A program made the translations under genes and the position numbers. From assembly GCF_028714655.1 (NCBI RefSeq), contig NZ_JAQTLY010000005.1:62001-126000 (forward strand): a DNA stretch of 64,000 nt. The letters run 5' to 3'. The notes under the pieces were generated by a model. It had not been told where the DNA came from. It worked only from the letters and a program-made list of their open reading frames with translations, and did not search any database. This DNA is from Sulfurimonas sp. (GTDB lineage Bacteria; Campylobacterota; Campylobacteria; Campylobacterales; Sulfurimonadaceae). Of the stretch, positions 16,324 to 24,991 are shown piece after piece (within the stretch, counting starts at the first letter, position 1; each line of letters starts with the position of its first letter).

Positions 16324-16677
16324 ATGGCAAATCAGTATAATGGAGACACGATAGTAAAGAGTGGAATAGCTCGATTTTTTTCGGCAGACCCTATATGGAA
16401 AGAACTAAGAGTATGGCAGGATGCCAACAGCGACGGCATAGAAGCAAAAGCTGAGAGCCTCACTCTTGATGAACTCGGTATCACCGAACTCAACTATGCT
16501 ATGGGAACCTTCACCCAAAACGGTGTGAAAAAACTCCTCTCCAGCCCCGATCTCCAAGCCGATACGGCAGGAATAAAAGTCAATGTTGTTCCAGAGGGTA
16601 TTCTTATAGACTCAAACACAAACGGTTTATCACTGCTTGTTACTCGTATAGATAATATGACGGCAGTACAAGAATAA
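16324..16677 (+). CDS. C-terminal part of RTX-like carrier protein, detached
   Basis: 117 residues. After a short new start (MANQYNGDTIVKSG) it reads ADPIWKELRVWQDANSDGIEAKAESLTLDELGITELNY. That is the segment that follows the LDLDGDG/ELFGN region in intact RTX-type proteins. Together with 14626-15108 it reconstitutes most of one domain, so the two pieces are halves of one ancestral gene. The N-terminal ~18 residues do not fit that domain and probably come from a previous cassette junction. It may be untranslated debris or a separately made fragment. Confidence 0.65.
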   Translation: MANQYNGDTIVKSGIARFFSADPIWKELRVWQDANSDGIEAKAESLTLDELGITELNYAMGTFTQNGVKKLLSSPDLQADTAGIKVNVVPEGILIDSNTNGLSLLVTRIDNMTAVQE

Positions 16678-16727
16678 TGGGGACAGGCTACTTTTTGTAA
16701 TATAACTTCCCATCTATCAAACAATCG

Positions 16728-16830
16728 TTAATAAACCTCTTTACGATGAACTATCTTGGATATAAGCATAAGATTATCTTCTTGATAAATATAATTCAAT
16801 AATTGCCAATTCTAGAGTCTAATTTCCGCT
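16728..16830 (-). pseudogene. RelE/ParE-type toxin remnant, frameshifted
   Basis: On the minus strand the tail reads NYIYQEDNLMLISKIVHRKEVY-stop (stop at 16728). This is the typical end of RelE/ParE toxins (...LLYxI...xIxILxVxHRKEVY). Immediately before it, in another frame, AEIRL and KLDSRIGNY can be read, matching the next-upstream part of the family. So at least one frameshift is present. The rest of the toxin and any antitoxin have been lost, and the remnant abuts ackA. Confidence 0.6.
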
Positions 16831-16837
16831 TGATATA

Positions 16838-18013
16838 TTATTTGTGCTTTCTCAACACCTCTTCACTCTGCCTCGCTATCTCCAACTCCTCATCTGTTTT
16901 TATAACAAAAACTTTTATTCTGCTTGACTTTTTTGATATCAGGAGGGCATTTTGTCTGTTTGCCTCTTCATCGAGTTCAACTCCGAATATCTCTAAATTT
17001 TGTAAGATTTTTGCTCTTAGCGTATGCGAATTTTCGCCTATTCCTGCCGTAAATACTAACGCATCAACTCTGCCAAGCAGAACCATATAAGAGCCTATAT
17101 ATTTTTTAACTCTTCGCGCCATCATCTCAATCGCCGTTTTGGAGAGTTCATCATCTCTTTTTTCTATCTCTCTTAAATCAATACTCCCGCAAACTCCTAA
17201 AAGTCCGGAGCGTTTGTTTAAAAGAGCATCGACATCCTCTGCGCTAAAACCCGCTTCTCTTTGAAGATAGAGTGTTATAGCGGGGTCGATATCTCCGCAT
17301 CTTGTTCCCATCATAAGCCCCTCAAGCGGAGTAAAACCCATAGATGTATCGACGCTTATGCCGTTTTGTATGGCACATGCGCTAGAGCCGTTTCCAAGAT
17401 GAAGCGTTATCATATTTAGCTCTTTTGGGCTTTTCTTCATCTTCTTTGCCGCCTCTTTCATAACAAAGGAGTGAGATGTTCCGTGAAAGCCGTATCTTCT
17501 GATTTTGTGTTTTTCATACATCTCATAAGGCAGCGCGTAAAGATATGCCTCTTTTGACATAGTTGAGTGAAATGCGGTATCAAAAACTGCTATCTGAGGC
17601 ACATTCGGAGCTTTTTTTCTGCTGAGTAAAATCCCCTCCAAATTTGCTCCGTTATGAAGCGGTGCAAGCAAAATCAGCTCTTTTATCTTCTCTATAACCG
17701 CATCATCTATCAAAACGGCACTCTTAAAACTCTCTCCGCCGTGCACGACTCTATGGGCTATCGCATCAAGTTCGCTGAAATGCGCTACGATGTGATGCTC
17801 ACTTAAGAGTGTATTTATGAGCTTTAAACCCTCGTGATGTGTTTTTACGGCAGTCGTAATCTCTCTTTTTTTATCACCGTACTCAAATATGCTTCTTGAG
17901 CCTGTTTCGCCTATTTTTTCAACCAAAGCGTGTGCCAAAATCTTGCCCTCGGGCATAGAAAAAAGCTGAAATTTTATAGAGGAACTCCCTGAGTTTATAA
18001 CGGCGATTTTCAT
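16838..18013 (-). CDS. ackA: Acetate kinase
   Basis: Transfers phosphate between acetyl phosphate and ADP, yielding ATP and acetate. I choose the ATG at 18013 (MKIAVINSGSSSIKFQLF), which overlaps the pta stop as ATGA and begins at the conserved NSGSSSIKF. Longer in-frame starts would lie inside pta. 391 residues. Other family marks: HRVVHGGE, FDTAFH, RRYGFHGTSH, THLHLGNGSS-like ITLHLGNGSSACA, and FTAGIGENS near the end. Forms an operon with pta. Confidence 0.96.
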   Translation of the reverse strand: MKIAVINSGSSSIKFQLFSMPEGKILAHALVEKIGETGSRSIFEYGDKKREITTAVKTHHEGLKLINTLLSEHHIVAHFSELDAIAHRVVHGGESFKSAVLIDDAVIEKIKELILLAPLHNGANLEGILLSRKKAPNVPQIAVFDTAFHSTMSKEAYLYALPYEMYEKHKIRRYGFHGTSHSFVMKEAAKKMKKSPKELNMITLHLGNGSSACAIQNGISVDTSMGFTPLEGLMMGTRCGDIDPAITLYLQREAGFSAEDVDALLNKRSGLLGVCGSIDLREIEKRDDELSKTAIEMMARRVKKYIGSYMVLLGRVDALVFTAGIGENSHTLRAKILQNLEIFGVELDEEANRQNALLISKKSSRIKVFVIKTDEELEIARQSEEVLRKHK

Positions 18014-20091
18014 TTCTGCCCCGCTTGAATCGCGGTAATCAAGATAGTGTTTACGATGTCGGCGACACTGCATCCGCGGCTGAGATCATTTACGGGTTTT
18101 TTCAGCCCTTGTAAAATCGGTCCTATGGCTATGGCACCGCTTGAGCGTTGAACGGCCTTATAGGTGTTGTTCCCCGTATTTAAATCAGGAAATATAAAGA
18201 CGCTTGCCGCTCCCGCTACTTTTGAGTTTGGAAGTTTTATCATCGCCACTTCTTTGTCAATCGCCGCATCATACTGTATAGGACCCTCAATCTCCAAGTC
18301 GGGTCGGACAGATTTTACGATTTGCGTAGCCTCTCTTACTTTATCTACATCTTCCCCGCTTCCGCTTTCTCCCGTTGAGTATGAGAGCATCGCCACTTTG
18401 GGTTCAATCCCGAAAGCAAGTGCGGTTGAAGCACAAGAGAGCGCTATTTGAGCGAGTTCGGCGGCATTTGGATTTTGGTTAAGCGCGCAATCGCCGTAAA
18501 CCAAAACTTTTGTCTTTAAACACATAAAAAAGAGGCTTGAAACTAGGCTAACCTCTGAAGTAGTTTTTATGATTTGAAGAGCCGGTCTTATGGTATCTGC
18601 GGTCGCGTGAATCGCACCGCTTACCATCCCGTCGGCATATCCCAAATGCACCATCATCGTTGCAAAATAGTTTAAATGCGTCATCGCATCTCTGGCATTT
18701 TGAAGAGTAAGTCCTTTCGCTTTTCTCATCTCGTAAAAAAGGTGCGAAAACTCCTCCCTAAGATTTGATTTACCGGGGTCGATAACGGTAGCTTTGCTTA
18801 AATCAAGACCAAATCTTTGATAATGTTCTCTTATCTCATCTTCGTCTCCCAAAAGTATGATATCCGCTACATCACGGCGAAGAATTATCTCAACCGCTCT
18901 TAAAATTCTCTCGTCGGTACTCTCCGGCAAAACTATCTTTTTTCTATTTTGACGCGCCGTCTCAAAGAGTTTATACTCAAACATCATAGGAGTCATAACT
19001 TCGCTTTTTTGCGTCTGTATCTTTGCTTCTATGGCTTTTATATCTACGCTTGAGTTAAAAAGTCCGAGAGCCAATGCTATCTTCCTCTCGCTGCTTACTC
19101 TTAGTTTTGAGTAGATGTGAGATAATTTTTTTGCGGTTTCATAAGTATCCGTAGGTACCGACAAGATAGGGATATTGTAGTTTTTTAGTCCCGATATAAC
19201 CTTTTGTATATTTGGATGGAGCAGTATGTTTGACACAAAGAGAATTCCGCTTATTTTTGGATACCGATTTGAGTAAAACGCACCGATAATTCCTAAGATG
19301 ATATCCGACCTGTCCGCCGAAACTATAACCAAATCGTCCTCTTGCATCTTGTCTAAAAAGTTATCAACGCCGAGTGCCGCTATATTAAAACCTCTTACGA
19401 TTCTCGTGTTGCAGTTTTGAAAAATGAGTTCCGTTTTGGCATCAAGTACCTCTATGACATCCTCAATCGTCGGAATATCCAACTCTTTCATCTCTTTTAA
19501 AATATAAATATTTGAGTCGTTACCCTTTAGCTTTTGTTTGAGTTCAAGGCGCTCTTTATCATCAAACCTGCTTACAAATGTAGCAAAACGGGAACAGTCA
19601 TGCGCCGATAAATTTTCATTCTCTATCAATATGTTTTCGTAAATATCCTGTACCGATTTATCTTTTGCATTTAAAATGTTTATGATTGACGAACCGAAAT
19701 TTTGCGCAAGAAGCATATTTAAGTCATAATCTATCGTAGATGTCAAAAATGCCCTCCGAATCCCCTCACAAAGAACAAAGTCATAACTCTCTTCCAGCTT
19801 TTTAAACTTCTCGATTAGCTCATTTATAAGCTCATCCGTGCGTTTTGAAGCAATCATACCCTCAACATAATCTATATCAAAACCGTAAGCATCTTCATAA
19901 TTCACATCAAGGTTATATCTCTTTAAAATAAAATCAATATCTTTGTCGCGAATATTTTTTGAAAGGATTACAGGGCGGAAAAAGGCAACTCTATGCAAGT
20001 TTCTCTTTAACACTTCCATCATTCCCATAGATACAAAAAGAGTACCTACATTTTTCTCTTGTGCGGATATGTAGAGCGATTTTATCTTCAT
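18010..20091 (-). CDS. pta: Phosphate acetyltransferase, long form
   Basis: Converts acetyl-CoA and phosphate to acetyl phosphate. 693 residues in three parts: an N-terminal BioD/P-loop-like domain (SAQEKNVGTLFVSMGMMEVL), a central DRTGG regulatory domain (DDLVIVSADRSDIILG), and the C-terminal catalytic PTA domain from about 365. The catalytic domain has VLPESTDERIL and YSTGESGSGEDVDKV. This is the long enterobacterial-type architecture. With ackA it allows acetate activation or overflow. Confidence 0.95.
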   Translation of the reverse strand: MKIKSLYISAQEKNVGTLFVSMGMMEVLKRNLHRVAFFRPVILSKNIRDKDIDFILKRYNLDVNYEDAYGFDIDYVEGMIASKRTDELINELIEKFKKLEESYDFVLCEGIRRAFLTSTIDYDLNMLLAQNFGSSIINILNAKDKSVQDIYENILIENENLSAHDCSRFATFVSRFDDKERLELKQKLKGNDSNIYILKEMKELDIPTIEDVIEVLDAKTELIFQNCNTRIVRGFNIAALGVDNFLDKMQEDDLVIVSADRSDIILGIIGAFYSNRYPKISGILFVSNILLHPNIQKVISGLKNYNIPILSVPTDTYETAKKLSHIYSKLRVSSERKIALALGLFNSSVDIKAIEAKIQTQKSEVMTPMMFEYKLFETARQNRKKIVLPESTDERILRAVEIILRRDVADIILLGDEDEIREHYQRFGLDLSKATVIDPGKSNLREEFSHLFYEMRKAKGLTLQNARDAMTHLNYFATMMVHLGYADGMVSGAIHATADTIRPALQIIKTTSEVSLVSSLFFMCLKTKVLVYGDCALNQNPNAAELAQIALSCASTALAFGIEPKVAMLSYSTGESGSGEDVDKVREATQIVKSVRPDLEIEGPIQYDAAIDKEVAMIKLPNSKVAGAASVFIFPDLNTGNNTYKAVQRSSGAIAIGPILQGLKKPVNDLSRGCSVADIVNTILITAIQAGQK

Positions 20092-20354
20092 GTTTGCACC
20101 TAAAAATCAATATGTTAAATAGTAGGATTTTTTTTGTTAAAAGCGGCTGTAATAATAAATATAGTGGATTTAAAATCTAGTTTACCTTTTCGTTTTAACT
20201 TCCGGAAAGATTGTATTTCTAACTTTAGTTTGAAGCTCTTTTGAGGTTATGCAGAAGTCTAGTAACAAATTTTATTTGGTATACATTCCCATCAAGGACG
20301 AGGAAAAATTTCAATAACATTTTGCTATAATGAAAAAAATTTATGGAGGTTTAG
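20092..20354. other. Intergenic; right part duplicated at 35.4 kb
   Basis: 263 bases, no supported gene. From about 20246 to the MntA start the sequence is almost identical to 35410-35520. It includes ATGCAGAAGTCTAGTAACA, a TATAAT at 20336-20341 and TGGAGG just before the ATG. So the duplicated unit includes its own promoter region. Confidence 0.6.
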
Positions 20355-20651
20355 ATGAATAAAGAACAAATTATAGATTATTTGAAAAATAAAAAACCAT
20401 TCCTTCATGAGCAATTTGGGATAAGCAAAATAGGCTTATTTGGTTCATATGCAAGAGGCGAATCAACCAAAAATAGTGATGTTGACATTATTTATGAGAT
20501 AGACAAAAATAAAAAATTTTCAATGTTTGCATATTTAAAATTAAATCAATATCTTGAAGATAATTTTCATGCTAAAGTTGACCTTGTAAGAGAGGCTACA
20601 ATCAAAGAATCACTAAAAAATTATATATCAAAAGATGTGATATATGTTTAA
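20355..20651 (+). CDS. mntA: MntA-type minimal nucleotidyltransferase antitoxin (copy 1)
   Basis: 98 residues with the minimal nucleotidyltransferase signature G30-S31-x10-D42-V-D44 and a further Asp at D76 (AKVDLV). In characterised MntA/HepT systems this enzyme AMPylates the HEPN toxin and silences it. The protein is identical to that encoded at 35521. It overlaps the downstream HepT frame by 8 nt. Since its partner here is truncated, it may still act on the full-length HepT at 35.8 kb. Confidence 0.88.
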   Translation: MNKEQIIDYLKNKKPFLHEQFGISKIGLFGSYARGESTKNSDVDIIYEIDKNKKFSMFAYLKLNQYLEDNFHAKVDLVREATIKESLKNYISKDVIYV

Positions 20652-20895
20652 TACAAACAGAGATTGGAAAGTGTATGCTGTCGCAAAAGCCTTTGAAAAC
20701 ATAGGTGAAGCGGTAAAACAGCTTCCAAAAGAGATTACAAAAAACTATCCGAACATACCATGGAGCGAAATCGCTAAAATGAGAGATGTATTAACACATC
20801 ACTACTTCGGTTTAGATGATAAAGTCCTTTGGGATACGCTAGACGAGGATTTTGAACAGTTTTGGCAAACAGTAAAAGAAATATCTAAAAAATAG
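20644..20895 (+). pseudogene. hepT: HepT toxin with internal 31-codon deletion (copy 1)
   Basis: 83 residues against 114 in the second copy. Residues 10-40 of the full protein are missing in frame: RDWK joins directly to VYAVAKAF. The ends of the deleted stretch carry a short direct repeat (TGTATGC), so slippage between repeats explains it. The HEPN catalytic motif RDVLTHHY (RX4HXY) and the C-terminal helices remain, but the first helices of the HEPN four-helix bundle are lost. Probably inactive as an RNase; it could still dimerise with full-length HepT. Confidence 0.8.
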
Positions 20896-20965
20896 ACGGC
20901 GATTATAGGTAATTGCACTGATAAATTTAGCGCTAATTGTTAAATCCTTTTGGTTACAATAATAT

Positions 20966-23764
20966 ATGGCAAAGAAAAATAAGAAAAACTCAAAAATAAA
21001 CCAAAAAATAAAACACTATTTTGACGATGATCCGTTTGATGTAGGAATCGCAAGGGTGAGTTCGCAGACACTAAGCGAGCTTTTTACGACTCTGGGCATA
21101 TATGATATCGACCAAAGCAAAGATATGCTTGTAAAAACTGCAAGAATGATGTGGAGCGAGGCGGATAATGATTTTCGCGCAGACATTTTAAAGTTTTTTG
21201 CGCATGAGGGCAAAATCTACAAATCTACGACTCCAAAAGAGTCAAATCCCGATAGAGAAGATAAGATAGATATGCTCATAGGCGAGTTGGATGTCAGCCA
21301 CGAAGAGGCTGTGCTGCTTCATGAGGCGTTTGCGGATGTGAGAAGCAAAAAGATTACCATTGAGAAGATGGAGTCTAAGCTTCGCCACATTCGGTATAAC
21401 CTAAAAAAAGAGCGTATTCAAAAGAGAGTTGACGGAGTTTTCGATATTGACGACTCTTTAGAGTTTAACGCCTCTCTTCATTATATTCTTTACGGGCAAA
21501 ATTTTCATAAGATACTTACGCTAAACACAAAAGTGTATGAGTATGACCATCTGCAAAACGGCGATGAAGCATCACTTATAAAAGAGATATCGGAAGAAAA
21601 AGAGCGTGTTACTGAGAAAAAACAGCAGGAGATAGAGAGTTTTATAAAAAATCTGTCAGATCCTCATCCGTATCTAACCCAAAAAGAGATTTTAAATGCG
21701 CTTCGTGCAACGCCGCCAAAAACAAAGGTTTCATATCCGCTTTTAAAAGAGAGTGTCCTTTTGAGTATTCTATCAGGAGAGCTTGGCGAGATTGAACTTG
21801 AACTTCACGATGAGGAACTTTTGATTGCTTTTGAACAGAGCTGTAAACTTCCCTATATAAACAAAGAGCAGCCTTACACTTTAGAACTGCATATTGAACT
21901 AAACTCGCTATTAGAGGATATTTGGAAAGGCAACAGGCTTGATTTTAGCCAAGTGATAAACGAATCCAAAAAAGAGCACGAAGAGCAGTTTTTAAATGAT
22001 TTGGCATCTTTGGTTGAGGAGTGCGGCTCTTATGCGGCGCTGCTTCATCTAAGCCGTGAAGCACTGCACACTAAAGTTTATGAACTATTGCTTGAACTGC
22101 TGCCGATATCACTAAATATCTCGCCAAAAATTGCACGAAAAACCGTTAAAAGATTTATACACTCTATCCAAGATGAGATAGTTAAAAAGCAGAGATATAC
22201 CTTGCTTGCACGAACCATAAGAGATTTTAAAAATCTTTTTCCGCTTGCAAGAGATATGCGAAGAAAACTCACTCTGCATATAGGACCTACAAACAGCGGA
22301 AAAACATATCAGGCTATGCAGAAACTAAAAGACGCCGATACGGGCTATTATCTGGCACCGCTTAGACTATTGGCGTTAGAGGGCTATGAGGATTTAAGGG
22401 ACAGCGGTATAAACGCATCTTTGATTACGGGCGAGGAGCAGATTTTAGATGAAGATGCAACTCATATAAGTTCGACTATCGAGATGGTAAATTTTGATGT
22501 AGATGTTGATGTCTGCGTTATCGATGAAGTTCAAATGCTAGACGACCGTGACCGCGGTTGGGCGTGGGCAAACGCTATCATCGGCGCACCTGCAAAAGAG
22601 ATTATCATGACCGGCTCGCCAAACGCAAAAGAGGCTATTGTCGCACTTGCCGCGTATTTGGGCGAAGAGCTGGAGATAATAGAGTTTGAGAGAAAAAATC
22701 CGCTTACCCTTTTGGAATCTCCGGTGCATGAAAAAGATGTAGAAGAGAGTACGGCAATCATAGCTTTTACCAGAAAAGATGTCTTAAAATTAAAACAAAC
22801 ATTCTCCAAATATTTCAGCGTTAGCGTTGTTTACGGAAATCTCTCTCCCGAGGTTAGACGCGAAGAGGCAAGAAGATTTAGAAGCGGCGAAACACAGATT
22901 TTGGTTGCAACGGATGCCATAGCTATGGGGATGAATCTACCCATCAAAACCATACTTTTCTCAAAAGCCGAAAAGTTTGACGGTGTAAATGACAGAAGCC
23001 TGCTGCCGAGTGAAATTCATCAGATTTCAGGTCGCGCGGGAAGATACGGTTTGCACGAAAAAGGGTATGTCGGAGCTTTAAGTGCTGATGTTTTGAGCAT
23101 AATAAAAAAGAATTTTCACAAAGAAGCAAAAACTATAACCATCCCTTTTAAAGTGATGGCAAATCTCGATCACATCAAGCTTGTGGGAAGCATACTAGAA
23201 GAGAAGTCGCTGCACGAGATTTTAAAGTTTTTCGTAAAAAATATGGAGTTTGACGGTCCGTTTATGGCAACAAACTTAGATGATATGCTTGAAGCTTCTA
23301 TTTTAGTTGACGGTTATGATTTGGATTTAACTACAAAATACCATCTGGCATGTGCGCCGCTGACTCTAAAATCCCCATATATCACTGCGGCTTATGAGAG
23401 TTACTTGATGGCGTTAGAGAAAAAAATGCCCGTGACATACACGACTCCGCCGCTCATCGGAAGCTATGCGCAGACTACCGACGAACTGCTACGCGCCGAA
23501 GATATGGTAAAAGAGATTTCACTCTATCTATGGTTAAGCTATAGGTTCGGCGACTACTTCGTAGATGCGCAAAGAGCAAGAGCATCAAGAGGGATTTTAA
23601 ACAAGTTTATAGAAAACTCGCTCCAGCAGGGTCAACTTGCAACAAAATGCAGAATGTGCGCCACACCGCTCCCGCCAAACTCACCCTACGGCATTTGTCA
23701 GGCATGTTTTAAGAAAAACTATACGGGACAAGGTATAAAAAACAGAGGATACCGAAGCAAATAA
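20966..23764 (+). CDS. Suv3-like superfamily 2 RNA/DNA helicase with zinc finger
   Basis: 932 residues. The N-terminal ~430 residues are helical and charged with no domain I recognise. The helicase core follows: Walker A GPTNSGKTYQAM (about 439), DEVQM at about 519, motif III TGSPNAKEA, motif VI QISGRAGRYG. A C-terminal Suv3-like region ends in a four-Cys zinc motif (CRMCATPLPP...CQAC). Mitochondrial Suv3 unwinds RNA for the degradosome, and epsilonproteobacterial homologues are much longer at the N-terminus. The role here is probably RNA processing or decay (inference). No strong Shine-Dalgarno. Confidence 0.85.
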   Translation: MAKKNKKNSKINQKIKHYFDDDPFDVGIARVSSQTLSELFTTLGIYDIDQSKDMLVKTARMMWSEADNDFRADILKFFAHEGKIYKSTTPKESNPDREDKIDMLIGELDVSHEEAVLLHEAFADVRSKKITIEKMESKLRHIRYNLKKERIQKRVDGVFDIDDSLEFNASLHYILYGQNFHKILTLNTKVYEYDHLQNGDEASLIKEISEEKERVTEKKQQEIESFIKNLSDPHPYLTQKEILNALRATPPKTKVSYPLLKESVLLSILSGELGEIELELHDEELLIAFEQSCKLPYINKEQPYTLELHIELNSLLEDIWKGNRLDFSQVINESKKEHEEQFLNDLASLVEECGSYAALLHLSREALHTKVYELLLELLPISLNISPKIARKTVKRFIHSIQDEIVKKQRYTLLARTIRDFKNLFPLARDMRRKLTLHIGPTNSGKTYQAMQKLKDADTGYYLAPLRLLALEGYEDLRDSGINASLITGEEQILDEDATHISSTIEMVNFDVDVDVCVIDEVQMLDDRDRGWAWANAIIGAPAKEIIMTGSPNAKEAIVALAAYLGEELEIIEFERKNPLTLLESPVHEKDVEESTAIIAFTRKDVLKLKQTFSKYFSVSVVYGNLSPEVRREEARRFRSGETQILVATDAIAMGMNLPIKTILFSKAEKFDGVNDRSLLPSEIHQISGRAGRYGLHEKGYVGALSADVLSIIKKNFHKEAKTITIPFKVMANLDHIKLVGSILEEKSLHEILKFFVKNMEFDGPFMATNLDDMLEASILVDGYDLDLTTKYHLACAPLTLKSPYITAAYESYLMALEKKMPVTYTTPPLIGSYAQTTDELLRAEDMVKEISLYLWLSYRFGDYFVDAQRARASRGILNKFIENSLQQGQLATKCRMCATPLPPNSPYGICQACFKKNYTGQGIKNRGYRSK

Positions 23765-23766
23765 GG

Positions 23767-24516
23767 CTAGTTCTTAAATCTCAGCAAAGTCTCCAGCGGC
23801 TTTGCTTGTTGCTCTTTTTGCATATTTAGCATAAGCTGTACCATTGCGTTTTCGTTTATGGGTGCAGTTTTTTTATCGTCGTTGTCAAGGCTGTTTTGAA
23901 GCTCCTCAAGCAGCTGTTTTTTGTAGTCTGAAACCATCTTTTCGATCTCTTTCATAGCTTCGGGAGAATCTCCCATTTGATCTATAAGTTTTTGTTTATA
24001 CTCATCTACCATTTTTTCGATCTTCTCTTGGTTTAGATCCGCTAAAAATTTTGCCGCGCCTTTGGTTCTTAGATCATTTAAAAATTGCGTAACATCGATA
24101 TCGTCTTTGGTGGAAGTTTCACTGTTTTTCTCGTTGCCACCGTAAGCGTTTTCAAAAGCTTCCCAAAAAGTGCTGATGCTCTCTTTTGCCTCAGGAGATG
24201 TGTATCCGCCGTTGGTTGGATTTAAGAGGCTATCGACTCTGCCCTTAAGATAATCATAGTCCATCAAAGTCGGCTTATATTCACTGTTGCTCAGTGTGGC
24301 ATTTAGCCTTCCCAGATCCAGCGTAAGCGAGAGAGCCATAAGTTTATTGCCGCCATCCAGAGAGTCAAGCGCGGCACTAAAAGCCTCTTTGACATCATCG
24401 GGCATATTTAAAGATGCCAGAGATTCTTCTATGGAAAATTGCTCTTGCGGCGTGCCGGACAAGGTACTTTGAGAGTTTTGCGTCACTTTGTTTTGGTAGG
24501 CAGTATTTGTTTGCAT
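23767..24516 (-). CDS. Hypothetical protein, Gln/Glu-rich, cytoplasmic
   Basis: 249 residues from the ATG at 24516, preceded by AAAGGAG at ideal spacing. A longer frame from 24558 would bypass that site. No signal peptide. Soluble and helical, with a charged coiled-coil-like segment (KIEKMVDEYKQKLIDQM...KEIEKMVSDYKKQLLEEL) at about 145-205 and a disordered Asn/Gln/Ser/Thr-rich start. The two similar KKMVx(D/S)EYK(Q/K)L blocks look like an internal repeat. I do not recognise a family. Confidence 0.7.
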   Translation of the reverse strand: MQTNTAYQNKVTQNSQSTLSGTPQEQFSIEESLASLNMPDDVKEAFSAALDSLDGGNKLMALSLTLDLGRLNATLSNSEYKPTLMDYDYLKGRVDSLLNPTNGGYTSPEAKESISTFWEAFENAYGGNEKNSETSTKDDIDVTQFLNDLRTKGAAKFLADLNQEKIEKMVDEYKQKLIDQMGDSPEAMKEIEKMVSDYKKQLLEELQNSLDNDDKKTAPINENAMVQLMLNMQKEQQAKPLETLLRFKN

Positions 24517-24629
24517 TTTTACTCCTTTGTCATATATAATAAGCAATAAGAGTGCCATTAGCTGAAATTTTATTAACCGTTTTTACATTTTAGGCTTACC
24601 ATGTAAAAAATAAATAACAGGAGTGAAAA

Positions 24630-24977
24630 ATGAATTTTGCCGAGTTAGATGCCTATTTGCTTGCTAAAAAAGGTGCTACATTTGATTACCCTTTTGATAA
24701 AACGGTGCGGGTCTATCGTGTTGCTGACAAAATGTTTGCACTTACGGCAGACGAAGAACCGTTATCCATAAACCTAAAATGCGACCCCATCTACGCCCTA
24801 GAACTCCGCTCTTTGTATGAGTCTCTAAAAGGCGGCTACCACATGAACAAAAAACACTGGAACACCGTAACACTCGGCGGCGATGTGGATGATGCACTCG
24901 TCAAAGAACTTATAGACCACTCGTATGAGCTTGTTTACGATAAACTTACCAAAAAACAAAAAGAGTTACTTATGTAA
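24630..24977 (+). CDS. MmcQ/YjbR family protein
   Basis: 115 residues of the YjbR (CyaY-like fold) family: MNFAELDAYLLAKKGATFDYPFDKTVRVYRVADKMFAL, SINLKCDPIYALELR, and the YHMNKKHWNTV motif are all characteristic. The family is thought to bind DNA, but no precise role is established. GGAG precedes the ATG. The stop overlaps the next frame (TAATG). Confidence 0.9.
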   Translation: MNFAELDAYLLAKKGATFDYPFDKTVRVYRVADKMFALTADEEPLSINLKCDPIYALELRSLYESLKGGYHMNKKHWNTVTLGGDVDDALVKELIDHSYELVYDKLTKKQKELLM

Positions 24978-24991
24978 TGAAAGGATTTTCT

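Noticed and set aside
18014..18073. Longer start for acetate kinase inside pta
   Set aside because: Acetate kinases begin at MKIAVINSGSSS; ATG 18013 overlaps the pta stop as ATGA, a typical coupled start.
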